This document shows positions 7,650-16,361 of a DNA stretch of 33,522 nucleotides, piece after piece (the first letter of the stretch is position 1; each line of letters opens with the position of its first letter). The notes under the pieces were generated by a model, which saw nothing but the letters and a program-made list of their open reading frames with translations, ran no database searches and was not told where the DNA came from. Both the position numbers and the translations under genes were made by a program. Source of the stretch: Acidobacteriota bacterium (GTDB taxonomy: Bacteria; Acidobacteriota; Terriglobia; Bryobacterales; Bryobacteraceae); NCBI GenBank assembly GCA_021778335.1, contig JAJYCN010000018.1, positions 1 to 33,522 on the forward strand, in the 5' to 3' direction.

Positions 7650-9431
7650 CTACCTTGCCGCGAGTTCCGTCTTCAGCAGCCACGTCAGAGCCGCCGCCTG
7701 CCTCTGCTCGGACTCGAGGCCTTCGACAATCGCCCGCACGCGCTCGCCATTCCGCGCCGCCAGCGGCCCCAGCGCCTCGTTCATCTCCAGACCTTTGGCG
7801 TCTGGCACACGCAGTGGAAATCCGGCTCGCAGCCTCTCTGTGTCCACCAATTCCGTGAAGCCCTGGATGATTTCGCCACTCCGCCCGGCCGCTGGCTCGT
7901 CCGCTTTCGACTTACCGGCTCCAAGCCAGCCTGTGCTCGCAATGAATTCGCTGCGTGTCGCAAGTTGCGGATATTTCCTGTCCATCTCGTTGTAAGCATC
8001 CACCGCCGACGCCAGCACGCCCATCGCATAGTCCGCATCAAGGGCACTTAGTCCCCGCGCCGCCGCCAACAGTAAGTTCTGAGTAAGCATCATCGGAGCA
8101 TAAGCCGCATCCCGAATCGCCTGCGAGTAAGTCTGGTAACCCTGGTCATGCTCCTTGATCAACGGCGCCAGTCCCAATTCGAGCAGCGCCCGCTTCCCGC
8201 TCGGACCCAGCGCCGCGATCGCCTTCCTCGCCGCTGCAATATCTTTTTTCTCGATCGCCAGCGTCCCCTCGCGAAACGCGATCAGATCCATCACCTTCGC
8301 CTTGGCGTCCGCGTCGTCCATCCCGCGCGCCAACCCCCGCATCTTGACCGTATCCGTTCCACGGTACAGGTTCGAAATTGCGTTCAGCCGTATCTCGTCC
8401 TTCCTCGCCGGGTCCATCTTGTCCGACGCGATCGCGTTCGTTACGGCCGAGTCATCTTCAAGGGAGGTTCCCAGCCCGCTGAATGTCCAAGGATCGAGGA
8501 ACGAATCGGGCAGGTTCGCCGCCAGCGTCGCCATCGCGCTTTGAAACGCGCTCACTAATTCCGGTGCGAACTGCTGGGCCTTCGGCACTAACTGATAGGC
8601 CATTGCGTATCGCGTTTGCGCCGTGTCGCTCTCCATCGAGTCCCCGCTTGCCGCGGGTGCGAGCGGCCGGTTCAGCAGATCGAGCGCCGTCTCCAGATAC
8701 GGCCGGGCCAGCGCCCCCGTTGCGCCGCTGCGGTTGGCCGTGATGTCGATCGTCGGCACACCCCCAACGGACCGGTACGAGATCGCATCCCCCATTTGCC
8801 CGTTCGTGACTGGGCCAAACAGATAATTGCCCAGCGCCAGAAACGTCATAGGCGAAAACGTTGGACCGGCATCGATCGTCTGCAGCGCCTGAAGGAAAAT
8901 CTGGTCCGCAGCCGCCGGCGACGTCGCCCGCACCATCCGCAGTACGAAGAACAGCGACGACATCTGCCGATGATCGAGCGCGCCCGACGCCGCGCTCGCC
9001 GCCATCTGCGCCGCCGTGTCCGGGTTGGTCGAAGCCAGGCCCATCGCGGTAGCCAGGTCCGCTCCGCCCTGTACCTGCTTCGCCGCGAGCTTCGCGTCGC
9101 ACTGCGCGGCGTCCCGCAAGACCGCATTCCGCGCGAACTGAAACGTCAGTTGCCCGCTATCCCCCGCCCCGGGATCCTGATCCCGCAACTGCCCCAGCGC
9201 CCGCTCGAACAAACTTACCGCGTAAGCATGGTCATACGGGCAAACCACCGAGGCCAGCGTCCCCTCCGCCTCCGCGCTCACGATCGGATCGCGAAACTTC
9301 CCGAACCGGTCCCCCAGGGCATGCGCGTGGTTCAGAGCTTCCGTCTGCCGCGCCTTCGCCGCCGCGGCCGGATCCTTCTCCGCCCCCAGCGCAGCCGCGC
9401 ACAACACCGCCAGCACAAACCGGCGTCTCAT
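7650..9431 (-). CDS. Secreted helical protein of unknown function
   Basis: The protein is 593 aa from the ATG at 9431, chosen because it gives a clean signal peptide (MRRRFVLAVLCAAALGAEK); an ATG 12 nt upstream is also possible, and the longer open frame upstream is arginine-rich and not protein-like. The mature part is almost wholly alpha-helical, Ala/Leu/Asp-rich, with TPR- or HEAT-like repetition (for example LFERALGQLRDQDPGAGDSG and the MGVLASAVDAYNEM helix). No catalytic motif is visible. Proteins of this build are frequent in Acidobacteria near secreted lipoproteins. It follows the 213-aa gene by 31 nt on the same strand. I do not recognise the family. A periplasmic scaffold role is only an inference from the signal peptide and repeats. 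Confidence 0.75.
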   Translation of the reverse strand: MRRRFVLAVLCAAALGAEKDPAAAAKARQTEALNHAHALGDRFGKFRDPIVSAEAEGTLASVVCPYDHAYAVSLFERALGQLRDQDPGAGDSGQLTFQFARNAVLRDAAQCDAKLAAKQVQGGADLATAMGLASTNPDTAAQMAASAASGALDHRQMSSLFFVLRMVRATSPAAADQIFLQALQTIDAGPTFSPMTFLALGNYLFGPVTNGQMGDAISYRSVGGVPTIDITANRSGATGALARPYLETALDLLNRPLAPAASGDSMESDTAQTRYAMAYQLVPKAQQFAPELVSAFQSAMATLAANLPDSFLDPWTFSGLGTSLEDDSAVTNAIASDKMDPARKDEIRLNAISNLYRGTDTVKMRGLARGMDDADAKAKVMDLIAFREGTLAIEKKDIAAARKAIAALGPSGKRALLELGLAPLIKEHDQGYQTYSQAIRDAAYAPMMLTQNLLLAAARGLSALDADYAMGVLASAVDAYNEMDRKYPQLATRSEFIASTGWLGAGKSKADEPAAGRSGEIIQGFTELVDTERLRAGFPLRVPDAKGLEMNEALGPLAARNGERVRAIVEGLESEQRQAAALTWLLKTELAAR

Positions 9432-9462
9432 GAAGACCAGCATACGCCGGTCTACAGGGAAG

Positions 9463-10104
9463 TTATGGCGCTTGCGGCGGCTTTCCGCCCGCCGCCACCG
9501 CCTTCGCCCGCCGGTAGTCCGCCGCCAGTTGCTTGGCGATCCGCGCCGCCACGTCCGCCGAAGCCCCCGCATACTTGCCCCCCAGGCTCTCCTGCGTGCT
9601 GGACCAGATCACATCCCCGTCCCGGTCCACCAGGCGTAGCGCCGCAAACGCCTCGTGCTTCCGCTCCTCCGAGTGCACCGCGTCGCTGTCCGTCATTCCG
9701 ATTCCGTGCGAGTTCGCGTTGTTCCCTCCGTCGTACCGGTCCCGCCACCCATTGGCGTGGCTCTCCTGCGCATGCACCCCGATGCTTTCCTCCGAGTCGT
9801 GATAGTCGGTGAACACCTGGTCGTCGGCGGCGCCCTTCAGCACCGCGTCCGCTTTGTCCGGATTCTCGGTGACGACGAAGGTCTTCGTCTGCTCCAGGCT
9901 GCTCATCACCATGTCGCGGAACTGCAGCGCCTCGTCGCCCCCGGTCAGCGTATCCACATAGATACGCCGCACCTTCGCGAGCATCTTCGTCGTCTCGTCA
10001 TCCGGCGAAGTCGCAGCAGCAGCCGCCTGCGGTTTCGGCGGAGGCGCCGTTTTCGGCGGCGGGTCGGAAAACAGCAGCGCCAGCACCCACAGTTCCGCCG
10101 TCAT
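9463..10104 (-). CDS. Hypothetical exported protein with a CsgG-like core
   Basis: The protein is 213 aa, starting at an ATG that overlaps the stop of the preceding gene by ATGA, so it is translationally coupled. A very short hydrophobic N-terminus (LWVLALLFS) is followed by a proline/alanine linker (about 14-33). Residues about 44-110 (KVRRIYVDTLTGGDEA and the TKTFVVTENPDKADAVLKG segment) have the alternating strand-helix pattern of the CsgG/TolB-N-like periplasmic domains; the resemblance is only by eye. A histidine- and asparagine-rich insert follows (about 120-140). Residues near 155-170 contain LVDRDGDVIWSS, a short beta hairpin. Function unknown; its partners are probably the lipoprotein upstream and the helical protein downstream. 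Confidence 0.7.
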   Translation of the reverse strand: MTAELWVLALLFSDPPPKTAPPPKPQAAAAATSPDDETTKMLAKVRRIYVDTLTGGDEALQFRDMVMSSLEQTKTFVVTENPDKADAVLKGAADDQVFTDYHDSEESIGVHAQESHANGWRDRYDGGNNANSHGIGMTDSDAVHSEERKHEAFAALRLVDRDGDVIWSSTQESLGGKYAGASADVAARIAKQLAADYRRAKAVAAGGKPPQAP

Positions 10105-10556
10105 CCTTTGCCCGCCTTTCGCGCCTCGTCGTCCTGGTAGTCGATCCGCTTGCCCGTCTTCGCCTCCAGGCCCACCAGCATCGTCCGGATGCCGTCCTTA
10201 TCTACCCGGAACACCATCGCCTGATGGCGCCCCTGCTCGTCCGTGTAGCCCACAGTGAGAAAGTGCTCGCGCCTCTTGGCCAGCAGGAACAGCGGCGAAA
10301 TCAGCACCGCCGTCAGGTACCGCCGGTTCACCTTCTGCCCGTACTCGATAAAGTCGATGCTCTCGTAAGGGATCCGCCAGCTAGCTTTATGAGAATAAAA
10401 GACAAAATAAACGTCGTCGGTCACCTGCCCGCGACCGCTGCACCCCTGCGGGATCTGGGAAATCGTGCCGCCGACATACTCGAGCCGGGAACCCGGAACG
10501 CCGCCGGCCTGGCAGGCGAGTAGCAACACCAGACCACACGCCAACGCTCGCAGCAT
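10101..10556 (-). CDS. Small putative lipoprotein of unknown function
   Basis: The protein is 151 aa. Residues 1-15 (MLRALACGLVLLLAC) form a short lipoprotein-type signal with a LLAC lipobox at 12-15. After it comes a compact, mostly beta domain: YVFYSHKASW-like strands, then IPYESIDFIEYGQKV, which resembles the PH-like/GRAM-type domains found in membrane-associated bacterial proteins. A hydrophobic patch (YLTAVLISPLFLL, about 97-110) may be a second membrane-contacting element. It is the first gene of the five-gene minus-strand run and overlaps the next by 4 nt. I do not recognise a named family. Confidence 0.7.
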   Translation of the reverse strand: MLRALACGLVLLLACQAGGVPGSRLEYVGGTISQIPQGCSGRGQVTDDVYFVFYSHKASWRIPYESIDFIEYGQKVNRRYLTAVLISPLFLLAKRREHFLTVGYTDEQGRHQAMVFRVDKDGIRTMLVGLEAKTGKRIDYQDDEARKAGKG

Positions 10557-10651
10557 ATAGAATCTGGTTCCGCCGCGCGGCGAAAACTCTCACCCGAGAC
10601 CCTTTCGGCAACCCCCTGCGTGGCTGCGGCATCATAAGAGCAAAGGCTGTA

Positions 10652-11566
10652 ATGCAACCTGCCGCAAACCGCACCCCTCCCGTCTTTCCGACGATTCGCC
10701 GAGGGCTTCTCAAAAGCGCGTGGCGCGATATCCAGACCGGCCGGCGCGACGGCGTTGAACCTGCGCCCCAGCGCCCTTCGCCGCACCGCTGGTCCACGAG
10801 CGGTCTTCATGCCGCCTGGCTCGGCCACAGCACCGTGCTCTTCCGCATCGACGGTTTCACCGTACTCACCGACCCGGTCCTCGGCCCCCGCTGCGGCTTC
10901 AAGTTCGGCGCCGTCACCCTCGGACCGAAGCGCATTGTCGAACCCGCCCTCGAAGGCCCCGAGGCGATGCCGCACGTCGACCTCATCGTCCTTTCGCATG
11001 CTCATCTCGACCATTTCGACAAGCCCACGCTTCGCCGCTTCGAGAGCATGAACACCACCATCGTCACGGCCTCGAGCACCGCCGACCTCCTCCGCCCGAA
11101 GCGCTGGAAGGCGGTCCACGAGCTCGGCTGGGATGAATCCGTCCGCGTCGGCCCTCTCAAAATCCGCGCCTTCAAAGTCCGTCACTGGGGCGCCCGCGTG
11201 CAGACCGACACCTACCGCGGCTACAACGGGTACCTTGTCGAAAGCGCGCGCCGCCGCGTCGTATTCGGCGGCGACACCGCCTACACCGACACGTTCCGCG
11301 CCCTCCGCACCCATCGCCGCGTCGATCTGGCCATTGTCCCCATCGGCGCCTACGACCCGTGGATCCACGTCCACTGCAACCCCGAACAGGCCCTCACCAT
11401 GGCCAATCAAAGCGGCGCCGAGTTCCTCCTCCCGGTCCATCACCAGACCTTCCGCCTCAGCCGCGAACGCCGGACCGAACCCATCGAACGCTTCGCCGAC
11501 GCCATCGGCGCCGACGCCCACCGCCTCACGGTCTCCTCCATCGGCGACCAGTGGTCGATGGACTAA
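10652..11566 (+). CDS. NAPE-PLD/RomA-like metallo-beta-lactamase fold hydrolase
   Basis: The protein is 304 aa. HAHLDH at residues 116-121 is the zinc-binding HxHxDH motif; GGDTAY at 206-211 supplies the bridging Asp, and HHQTF at 263-267 the last His ligand. The N-terminal block with AWLGHSTVLFRIDG (55-68), and TDPVLGPRCG, is typical of the family that includes mammalian N-acyl-phosphatidylethanolamine phospholipase D, bacterial RomA and UlaG-related enzymes. The reaction is hydrolysis of phosphodiester or lactone-like bonds; the bacterial substrate is unknown. There is no signal peptide, so it is probably cytoplasmic or peripherally membrane-bound. AAAGG precedes the ATG. It is divergent from the lipoprotein gene, and a hairpin at 11590-11620 follows it. 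Confidence 0.88.
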   Translation: MQPAANRTPPVFPTIRRGLLKSAWRDIQTGRRDGVEPAPQRPSPHRWSTSGLHAAWLGHSTVLFRIDGFTVLTDPVLGPRCGFKFGAVTLGPKRIVEPALEGPEAMPHVDLIVLSHAHLDHFDKPTLRRFESMNTTIVTASSTADLLRPKRWKAVHELGWDESVRVGPLKIRAFKVRHWGARVQTDTYRGYNGYLVESARRRVVFGGDTAYTDTFRALRTHRRVDLAIVPIGAYDPWIHVHCNPEQALTMANQSGAEFLLPVHHQTFRLSRERRTEPIERFADAIGADAHRLTVSSIGDQWSMD

Positions 11567-11589
11567 AAACCCCTACCAACGGAGATATG

Positions 11590-11620
11590 ATAGGGAGCGC
11601 CTCTCGTTTTCGCTCCCTAT
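11590..11620. promoter_or_regulatory. 10-bp hairpin overlapping a start codon
   Basis: ATAGGGAGCG (11590-11599) and CGCTCCCTAT (11611-11620) form a perfect 10-bp inverted repeat with an 11-nt pyrimidine-rich loop. The second arm contains the A and T of the ATG start (11619) of the next gene, and no other ribosome site is evident. It could hide the start in mRNA, act as an operator for autoregulation, or terminate the metallo-hydrolase transcript, although it lacks a following T-tract. Confidence 0.65.
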
Positions 11621-12905
11621 GGCCGCGCCGCCTCTCAGCCACGATTCGCTTCCCGAATTTTCGGAAACGACCGCTCAGCCGCTTCGCGCCGCCGTCCAGG
11701 AAGTTCTCTCCAGTCCCTCCTTCCAGCGCTCCCCGCGCCTCCGCCAGTTGCTCACCTATATAGCCGATAACACGATCAAGGGCGACACCGAGTCCCTGAA
11801 AGAACCCATCATCGGCCAACGCGTTTTCTCGCGCCCCGCTCACTACAGCGCCGCCGAAGACAACATCGTCCGCTCCAACGTCCGCCAACTCCGCGCCAAA
11901 CTCGACGAATACTATTCCGGCCCGGCCGCCAACGCCGCATTCCGGCTGGGCATCCCGAAAGGCTCCTACACGCTCGCCCTAATCGCCGCCCAGCCTGCAG
12001 CCCCTGTTCCCCCCTCCGCGGCCCGCAGCTTCGCCCGGCCCGCCTTACTTGCCGCCGCCTTTCTCCTGCTTCTTGCCGGCTCTTTCTACTTCGGCCGGCG
12101 CACCGCTCCTGTCCTCTCCGCCCACACTCAGCCCCGCTGCCTGCTCAATCTCCTCGACCCCTCGCCCGGCCAGCGCCTCCTCGTCGTCGTCCCCGACGCG
12201 GACCTGCAACTCTACCAAAATCTCAGCGGTCACCCCGTCCAACTCGAAGACTACATCAACCGCCAGTTCTTAACCCCCGATGGCCTCCGTAGCATCCCGC
12301 CGACCATCGCCTCCGATCCGGACCAGTTTTTCGGCCGCGAACTCACGCAAGGCTTCGTCCTCCGCCTCATCCCTCACTTCGCACAGGCCGTCGCGCCGTC
12401 GGAACTCTCGGTCCGCCATCCCCGCACGCTTTCCATCAAGGATTTCGAGCGCGACAACGCCCTCCTTGTCTCCGGACCTTGGGGCGACCCCTGGGTCCAG
12501 CTCTTCGACCGCACCCTTAATTTCCAGATTGTGGTAGATCCTGTCACCCATCGCGCCCACTTCGTCAATCGGCGCCCGCGTCCCGGTGAACAATCCGAGT
12601 ACAACAACTTCACCGACCCTTCGACCAAAACCGACGTCTGCTACGCGCGCCTCGCCTACTTGCCCGGCCTGTCCCCAGGCAACCGGGTCCTCCTCGCCGG
12701 GGGCCCACACAATGCATCTACCCAAGCTGCGAGCCTCTTTCTCACCCGCTCGGATTCGCTCGACACGATTCTTCACCTGTTCCACACAGGTTCGCCTAAG
12801 TCCGTCCCCTGGTTCGAGCTTCTAGTAGAAGCTCGCGCGATCAGCGACGCCCCATGGACGATGCGTATCGCGGCTTCCCGCGCCATTGCCGCGCCAACGC
12901 GCTAG
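11619..12905 (+). CDS. Membrane-anchored regulator with CadC-like N-domain
   Basis: The protein is 428 aa from the ATG at 11619; the frame is open further upstream but overlaps the metallo-hydrolase. Residues about 20-120 (SPSFQRSPRLRQLLTYIAD, then KEPIIGQRVFSRP, then EDNIVRSNVRQLRAKLDEYY and GIPKGSYTLAL) match the domain found at the N-terminus of many acidobacterial and rhizobial cyclases and TolB/TPR regulators, thought to be winged-helix-like. A single membrane segment follows (about 139-158). The remaining 270 residues (NLLDPSPGQRLLVVVPDADL and a PWGDPWVQLFDRTLNF block) form an extracytoplasmic domain I do not recognise. Topology suggests sensing outside and DNA binding inside, as in CadC. 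It lies just upstream of the second TonB receptor, a plausible target. Confidence 0.75.
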   Translation: MAAPPLSHDSLPEFSETTAQPLRAAVQEVLSSPSFQRSPRLRQLLTYIADNTIKGDTESLKEPIIGQRVFSRPAHYSAAEDNIVRSNVRQLRAKLDEYYSGPAANAAFRLGIPKGSYTLALIAAQPAAPVPPSAARSFARPALLAAAFLLLLAGSFYFGRRTAPVLSAHTQPRCLLNLLDPSPGQRLLVVVPDADLQLYQNLSGHPVQLEDYINRQFLTPDGLRSIPPTIASDPDQFFGRELTQGFVLRLIPHFAQAVAPSELSVRHPRTLSIKDFERDNALLVSGPWGDPWVQLFDRTLNFQIVVDPVTHRAHFVNRRPRPGEQSEYNNFTDPSTKTDVCYARLAYLPGLSPGNRVLLAGGPHNASTQAASLFLTRSDSLDTILHLFHTGSPKSVPWFELLVEARAISDAPWTMRIAASRAIAAPTR

Positions 12906-13040
12906 TTACTGAATTTTCACGGATTTCCGTCCTGCTTTTCCCTGTGAAAACCCCTTGCCGGGAACCCCCGCCGGCCTCAAACTCTCCTGAAGAGGGATTG
13001 TGGGGCCGACCCACCGCGCCGGCCTGACCAAGGAGGGTCT
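12906..13040. promoter_or_regulatory. Leader of the second TonB receptor with a weak hairpin
   Basis: TTTTCAC (12914-12920) pairs with GTGAAAA (12944-12950), and ACGG (12919-12922) can pair with CCGT (12927-12930) inside it. There is no T-tract, so a terminator is doubtful. CAAGGAGG just before the ATG at 13041 is a strong ribosome site. No clear -35/-10 pair is visible. Confidence 0.35.
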
Positions 13041-16000
13041 ATGTTTCCGATCCATGAGAACCGCCGCCCGCTCGCCGGATTTCTGCTTTCGCTTGCCGCT
13101 CTACTCATGCTCGCGCCACGTATCCCGGCGCAGACTTCTACCGGCGAGATTCAGGTGACGGTAAGTGACACCAGCGAGGCCGTCATTCCGAACGCCCAGG
13201 TGGTGGTTAAGGGCGCGCTCACCGGCAACATCGCCCGCACCCTCTCCACCAACGCCGAAGGCATTGCCGTCGCTCCGCTGCTTAAGCCGGATACGTACAA
13301 CCTCGAGGTTTCGGTCCAAGGCTTCGACACTCTGGTGCAGAAGGGCATCGTGCTCCACGTCGGAGACGTCCTTGATATCCGGCTCACCCTTCACCCCGGC
13401 AGCGCCGCCCAGTCGGTGACGGTCGTGGCCCAAGCCCCGCTGGTGGAGGACAAATCCGGCACACTCAGCCAGGTCATGGATGAGCAGCAGATCATCCAGC
13501 TTCCGCTCAACGGCCGCAACTACTTGCAACTCGGCAACCTCGCCGCGGGCGCCGTTCCGTCGGCCGGCAGCCGGGACGACACCTTTTCCGCGTACGGCAA
13601 CACGGGCCTGCAGAACGCATTCCTGCTCGACGGCGCCCGCAACGTCAACTACCTCCGCGGACTGGATAACCGCGCCCGCGACATGGTCCGGCCCCCGCTC
13701 GACGCGCTCAGCGAATTCAGCGTCCAGACGAGCAACTACTCGGCCGAATTCGGCGCCTCCGCCGGCGCGGTGGTCAACGCGATCACCAAGTCCGGCACGA
13801 ACGAGTTGCACGGCTCGGCCTACGACTTCCTGCGCAACAGCGCTCTCGACGCCGCGAATTTCTTCTCCAACAACGGCCACAAGCCGCTGCTGGTGCAGAA
13901 CCAGTACGGAGGGTCGCTGGGCGGCCCGATGATCAAGAACAAGGCATGGCTGTTCGGCGCCTACGAGGGCCTGCACATCGGCAGCGAGGGCACGAACGTC
14001 TCGACCGTCCCGACCGCCGCGCTCCGCGCCGGCAACTTCGGCTCGACCGCCGTGTACAATCCCTTCAGCACCGTCCCCAACCCCAGCGGCAGCGGCTACG
14101 TCCGCGCGCCGTTCCCCAACAACACCATTCCAGCGAGTTTGCTGAACTCGCTCGGCACTTCGCTGATCGGCCGGTACCCGCTCCCCAACCTTCCCGGAGC
14201 GGCTAACAATTTTCTCTATAACGCCCCACAGGTTCAGACCAGCCAGAATGCCGACCTCCGCGGCGATATCCAGGTCTCGGCGGAAGACAGCATGTTTGTC
14301 CGCTTCTCGATCACGCGGGCCGCGACCGACGCCAACGCGGCGCTCCCGGCGCCCGCGCAGACGCCGGTGAACCGCACCATCGATAGCGAAGGGATCGGCT
14401 ACGGCTACACGCGCACGTTCAGCCCGACGCTGGTCAACGAATTCCGCTTGAGCTGGACCCGGCTCACTTTAAGCCAGGACGCCACCCTTGGCTACGACCA
14501 GATCATCAGCGGTTCGCTCGATCCGATCATCAAGAGCAGCATCCCGACCTTCGGCATCGCCGGATACGCGACCATCGGCGCCCAACCCGGCTGCTGCGGC
14601 AACGATCCGCTCACCAAGAGTTCCGGCGTGTGGGACGTCTCCGACAATGTCTCGAAAACATTGGGCCGGCATCAGCTCAAGTTCGGCGTGGACTATCAAG
14701 CCATCCGGCCGACCACGTTCGCCGCTCTGGGCGGACGCGGCAGCTTCGGCTTCAACGGCGTCTTCAGCCAGAACCCGCAGCACCGCGCCGGCACGGGGAG
14801 CGGCGTGGCCGACATGCTGCTGGGCCTGGCCAACACCGCCAACACCGGCACCGTCGCCAATGTGGTCGAGCGCGGCTACTACCTCGGAGAATACGTCCAG
14901 GACGAATGGGCGGTCACCAGCCGTCTGACGTTGAACCTGGGCATCCGTTACGAAACCTTTTTCCCGTACACGGAGACCAAGAATCAGATGGGCAACTTCA
15001 TCATCGATCCGCAGGACCCTCTCTACGGTCATCTGGTTTTCGCGGGCAACTCCGCCAAGCCCGACTCGCTGGTCTACCAGGACAACCACAACTGGGCGCC
15101 GCGCGTGGGGTTCGCCTATCGCGTCCCGTGGTCGAAGGACCTGGTCGTGCGCGGGTCCTACGGGATTTTTTACGCCCAGGACGAAGGGCTTGGCGTCACG
15201 AGCCGCATGACCAGCAACCCACCGTTTTTCGGCTACGGCGGCATTGCGCTGATCAGCGACCAGCTCAACCCCGCCACGGCCTTCCAACTCGCGCAAAACG
15301 CCTCGATCCCCCGCCCGACTCCGGTGACTCCCGCTCAGTTTGTCCTCAAGCCCTCGGCCACGACTCCGCTCGTAAGCTGGAACCAGCAGGCTCTGACCCC
15401 TTACGTCCAGGAATGGAACTTCACCATCGAAAAACAATTGCCCTTCGATATGGTTTGGTCCACCAACTACGTCGGCAACGCGGGGACGCATCTCTGGGGC
15501 CAGTACGACGCCAACCAACCGCTGACCAACGGCCCGGGCTCGCCGAATACGCGCCGGCCGTTCGCCCAGTACACGGACGCCGCGATCAAGCGCATCGCCC
15601 CGTGGGATACGAGTAACTACGAGGGCCTGTCCACGCGGCTGGAGAAGCGCTTCGGCTCGGGGCTCGAATTCCTCACCACGTTCACTTACGGCCGCGCCAT
15701 CGATTTGCAGGATCCCGCGCTGGACGTCTGCGACGGCTGCAGCGCGGGGGACACGGTTCAGAATGGCTACGACCTCGCGGCGAATCGCGCCGTCGCCGAC
15801 AACAACGTTCCGCTGCGTTTTACGCTGAGCGGAATCTGGGACGTCCCGTTCGGCCGGGGTCACGCTCTGCTCAACAATGGCATCGCTTCCGCCCTTGTTA
15901 GCCACTGGGAAATCAGCGGCATGTACCAGGTGCAGAGCGGCCTTCCGTTCACGGTCACGCTTCCGTTCGACAACGCGAACGCCGGCACCGTCAGCCGCCC

Positions 16001-16340
16001 GAACCGCGTCTGCAACGGTGCGCTTTCCAACGCCACGATTCACGAGTACTTCGACCTCTCCTGCTTCACGACGCCGGCTCCTTACGTGTTCGGCAACTCG
16101 GGCCGCAACATCCTCACCGGGCCGGGCGAGAACGACGTGGACATGGGCCTGCACAGGTCGTTCGTGCTGCCGATCGAGAAGCCGGCGCAGCTCGAGTTCC
16201 GCGCCGAAGCCTTCAACCTTTTCAACCACCCGATGTTCTCGAACCCGGTCTCGGCGATCACCCTGATCAATTCCGGGGTTATCAGCAGCACGTCGGTCCC
16301 GAACCGCGAAGTTCAGTTTGCCTTGCGTCTATCCTTTTAG
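13041..16340 (+). CDS. Oar-like TonB-dependent receptor of the sulfatase locus
   Basis: The protein is 1099 aa. The ATG follows AAGGAGGG. A signal peptide covers about residues 1-31 (hydrophobic core SLAALLMLAPRIPA). A CarboxypepD_reg beta-sandwich follows (about 33-115, GEIQVTVSDTSEAVIPNAQV), then the plug (about 125-240, with LPLNGRNYLQLGNLAAGAV) and a barrel ending REVQFALRLSF. The architecture equals that of the receptor at 1551 but the sequences have diverged well beyond recent duplication. The sulfatase gene starts 21 nt after its stop, so the two are probably one transcript. This pairing suggests uptake of a sulfated oligosaccharide that is then desulfated. Unlike the first receptor gene, its coding strand is balanced for G and C. 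Confidence 0.92.
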   Translation: MFPIHENRRPLAGFLLSLAALLMLAPRIPAQTSTGEIQVTVSDTSEAVIPNAQVVVKGALTGNIARTLSTNAEGIAVAPLLKPDTYNLEVSVQGFDTLVQKGIVLHVGDVLDIRLTLHPGSAAQSVTVVAQAPLVEDKSGTLSQVMDEQQIIQLPLNGRNYLQLGNLAAGAVPSAGSRDDTFSAYGNTGLQNAFLLDGARNVNYLRGLDNRARDMVRPPLDALSEFSVQTSNYSAEFGASAGAVVNAITKSGTNELHGSAYDFLRNSALDAANFFSNNGHKPLLVQNQYGGSLGGPMIKNKAWLFGAYEGLHIGSEGTNVSTVPTAALRAGNFGSTAVYNPFSTVPNPSGSGYVRAPFPNNTIPASLLNSLGTSLIGRYPLPNLPGAANNFLYNAPQVQTSQNADLRGDIQVSAEDSMFVRFSITRAATDANAALPAPAQTPVNRTIDSEGIGYGYTRTFSPTLVNEFRLSWTRLTLSQDATLGYDQIISGSLDPIIKSSIPTFGIAGYATIGAQPGCCGNDPLTKSSGVWDVSDNVSKTLGRHQLKFGVDYQAIRPTTFAALGGRGSFGFNGVFSQNPQHRAGTGSGVADMLLGLANTANTGTVANVVERGYYLGEYVQDEWAVTSRLTLNLGIRYETFFPYTETKNQMGNFIIDPQDPLYGHLVFAGNSAKPDSLVYQDNHNWAPRVGFAYRVPWSKDLVVRGSYGIFYAQDEGLGVTSRMTSNPPFFGYGGIALISDQLNPATAFQLAQNASIPRPTPVTPAQFVLKPSATTPLVSWNQQALTPYVQEWNFTIEKQLPFDMVWSTNYVGNAGTHLWGQYDANQPLTNGPGSPNTRRPFAQYTDAAIKRIAPWDTSNYEGLSTRLEKRFGSGLEFLTTFTYGRAIDLQDPALDVCDGCSAGDTVQNGYDLAANRAVADNNVPLRFTLSGIWDVPFGRGHALLNNGIASALVSHWEISGMYQVQSGLPFTVTLPFDNANAGTVSRPNRVCNGALSNATIHEYFDLSCFTTPAPYVFGNSGRNILTGPGENDVDMGLHRSFVLPIEKPAQLEFRAEAFNLFNHPMFSNPVSAITLINSGVISSTSVPNREVQFALRLSF

Positions 16341-16361
16341 CGAAAGGTCTTCATCATAACA

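Noticed and set aside
6765-8051. 428-aa plus-strand ORF over the MoaD, DHFR-like and helical-protein genes
   Set aside because: It is low-complexity Arg/His/Pro sequence covering three better genes.
14469-16229. 586-aa minus-strand ORF inside the second TonB receptor
   Set aside because: Antisense shadow, no ribosome site or recognisable domain.
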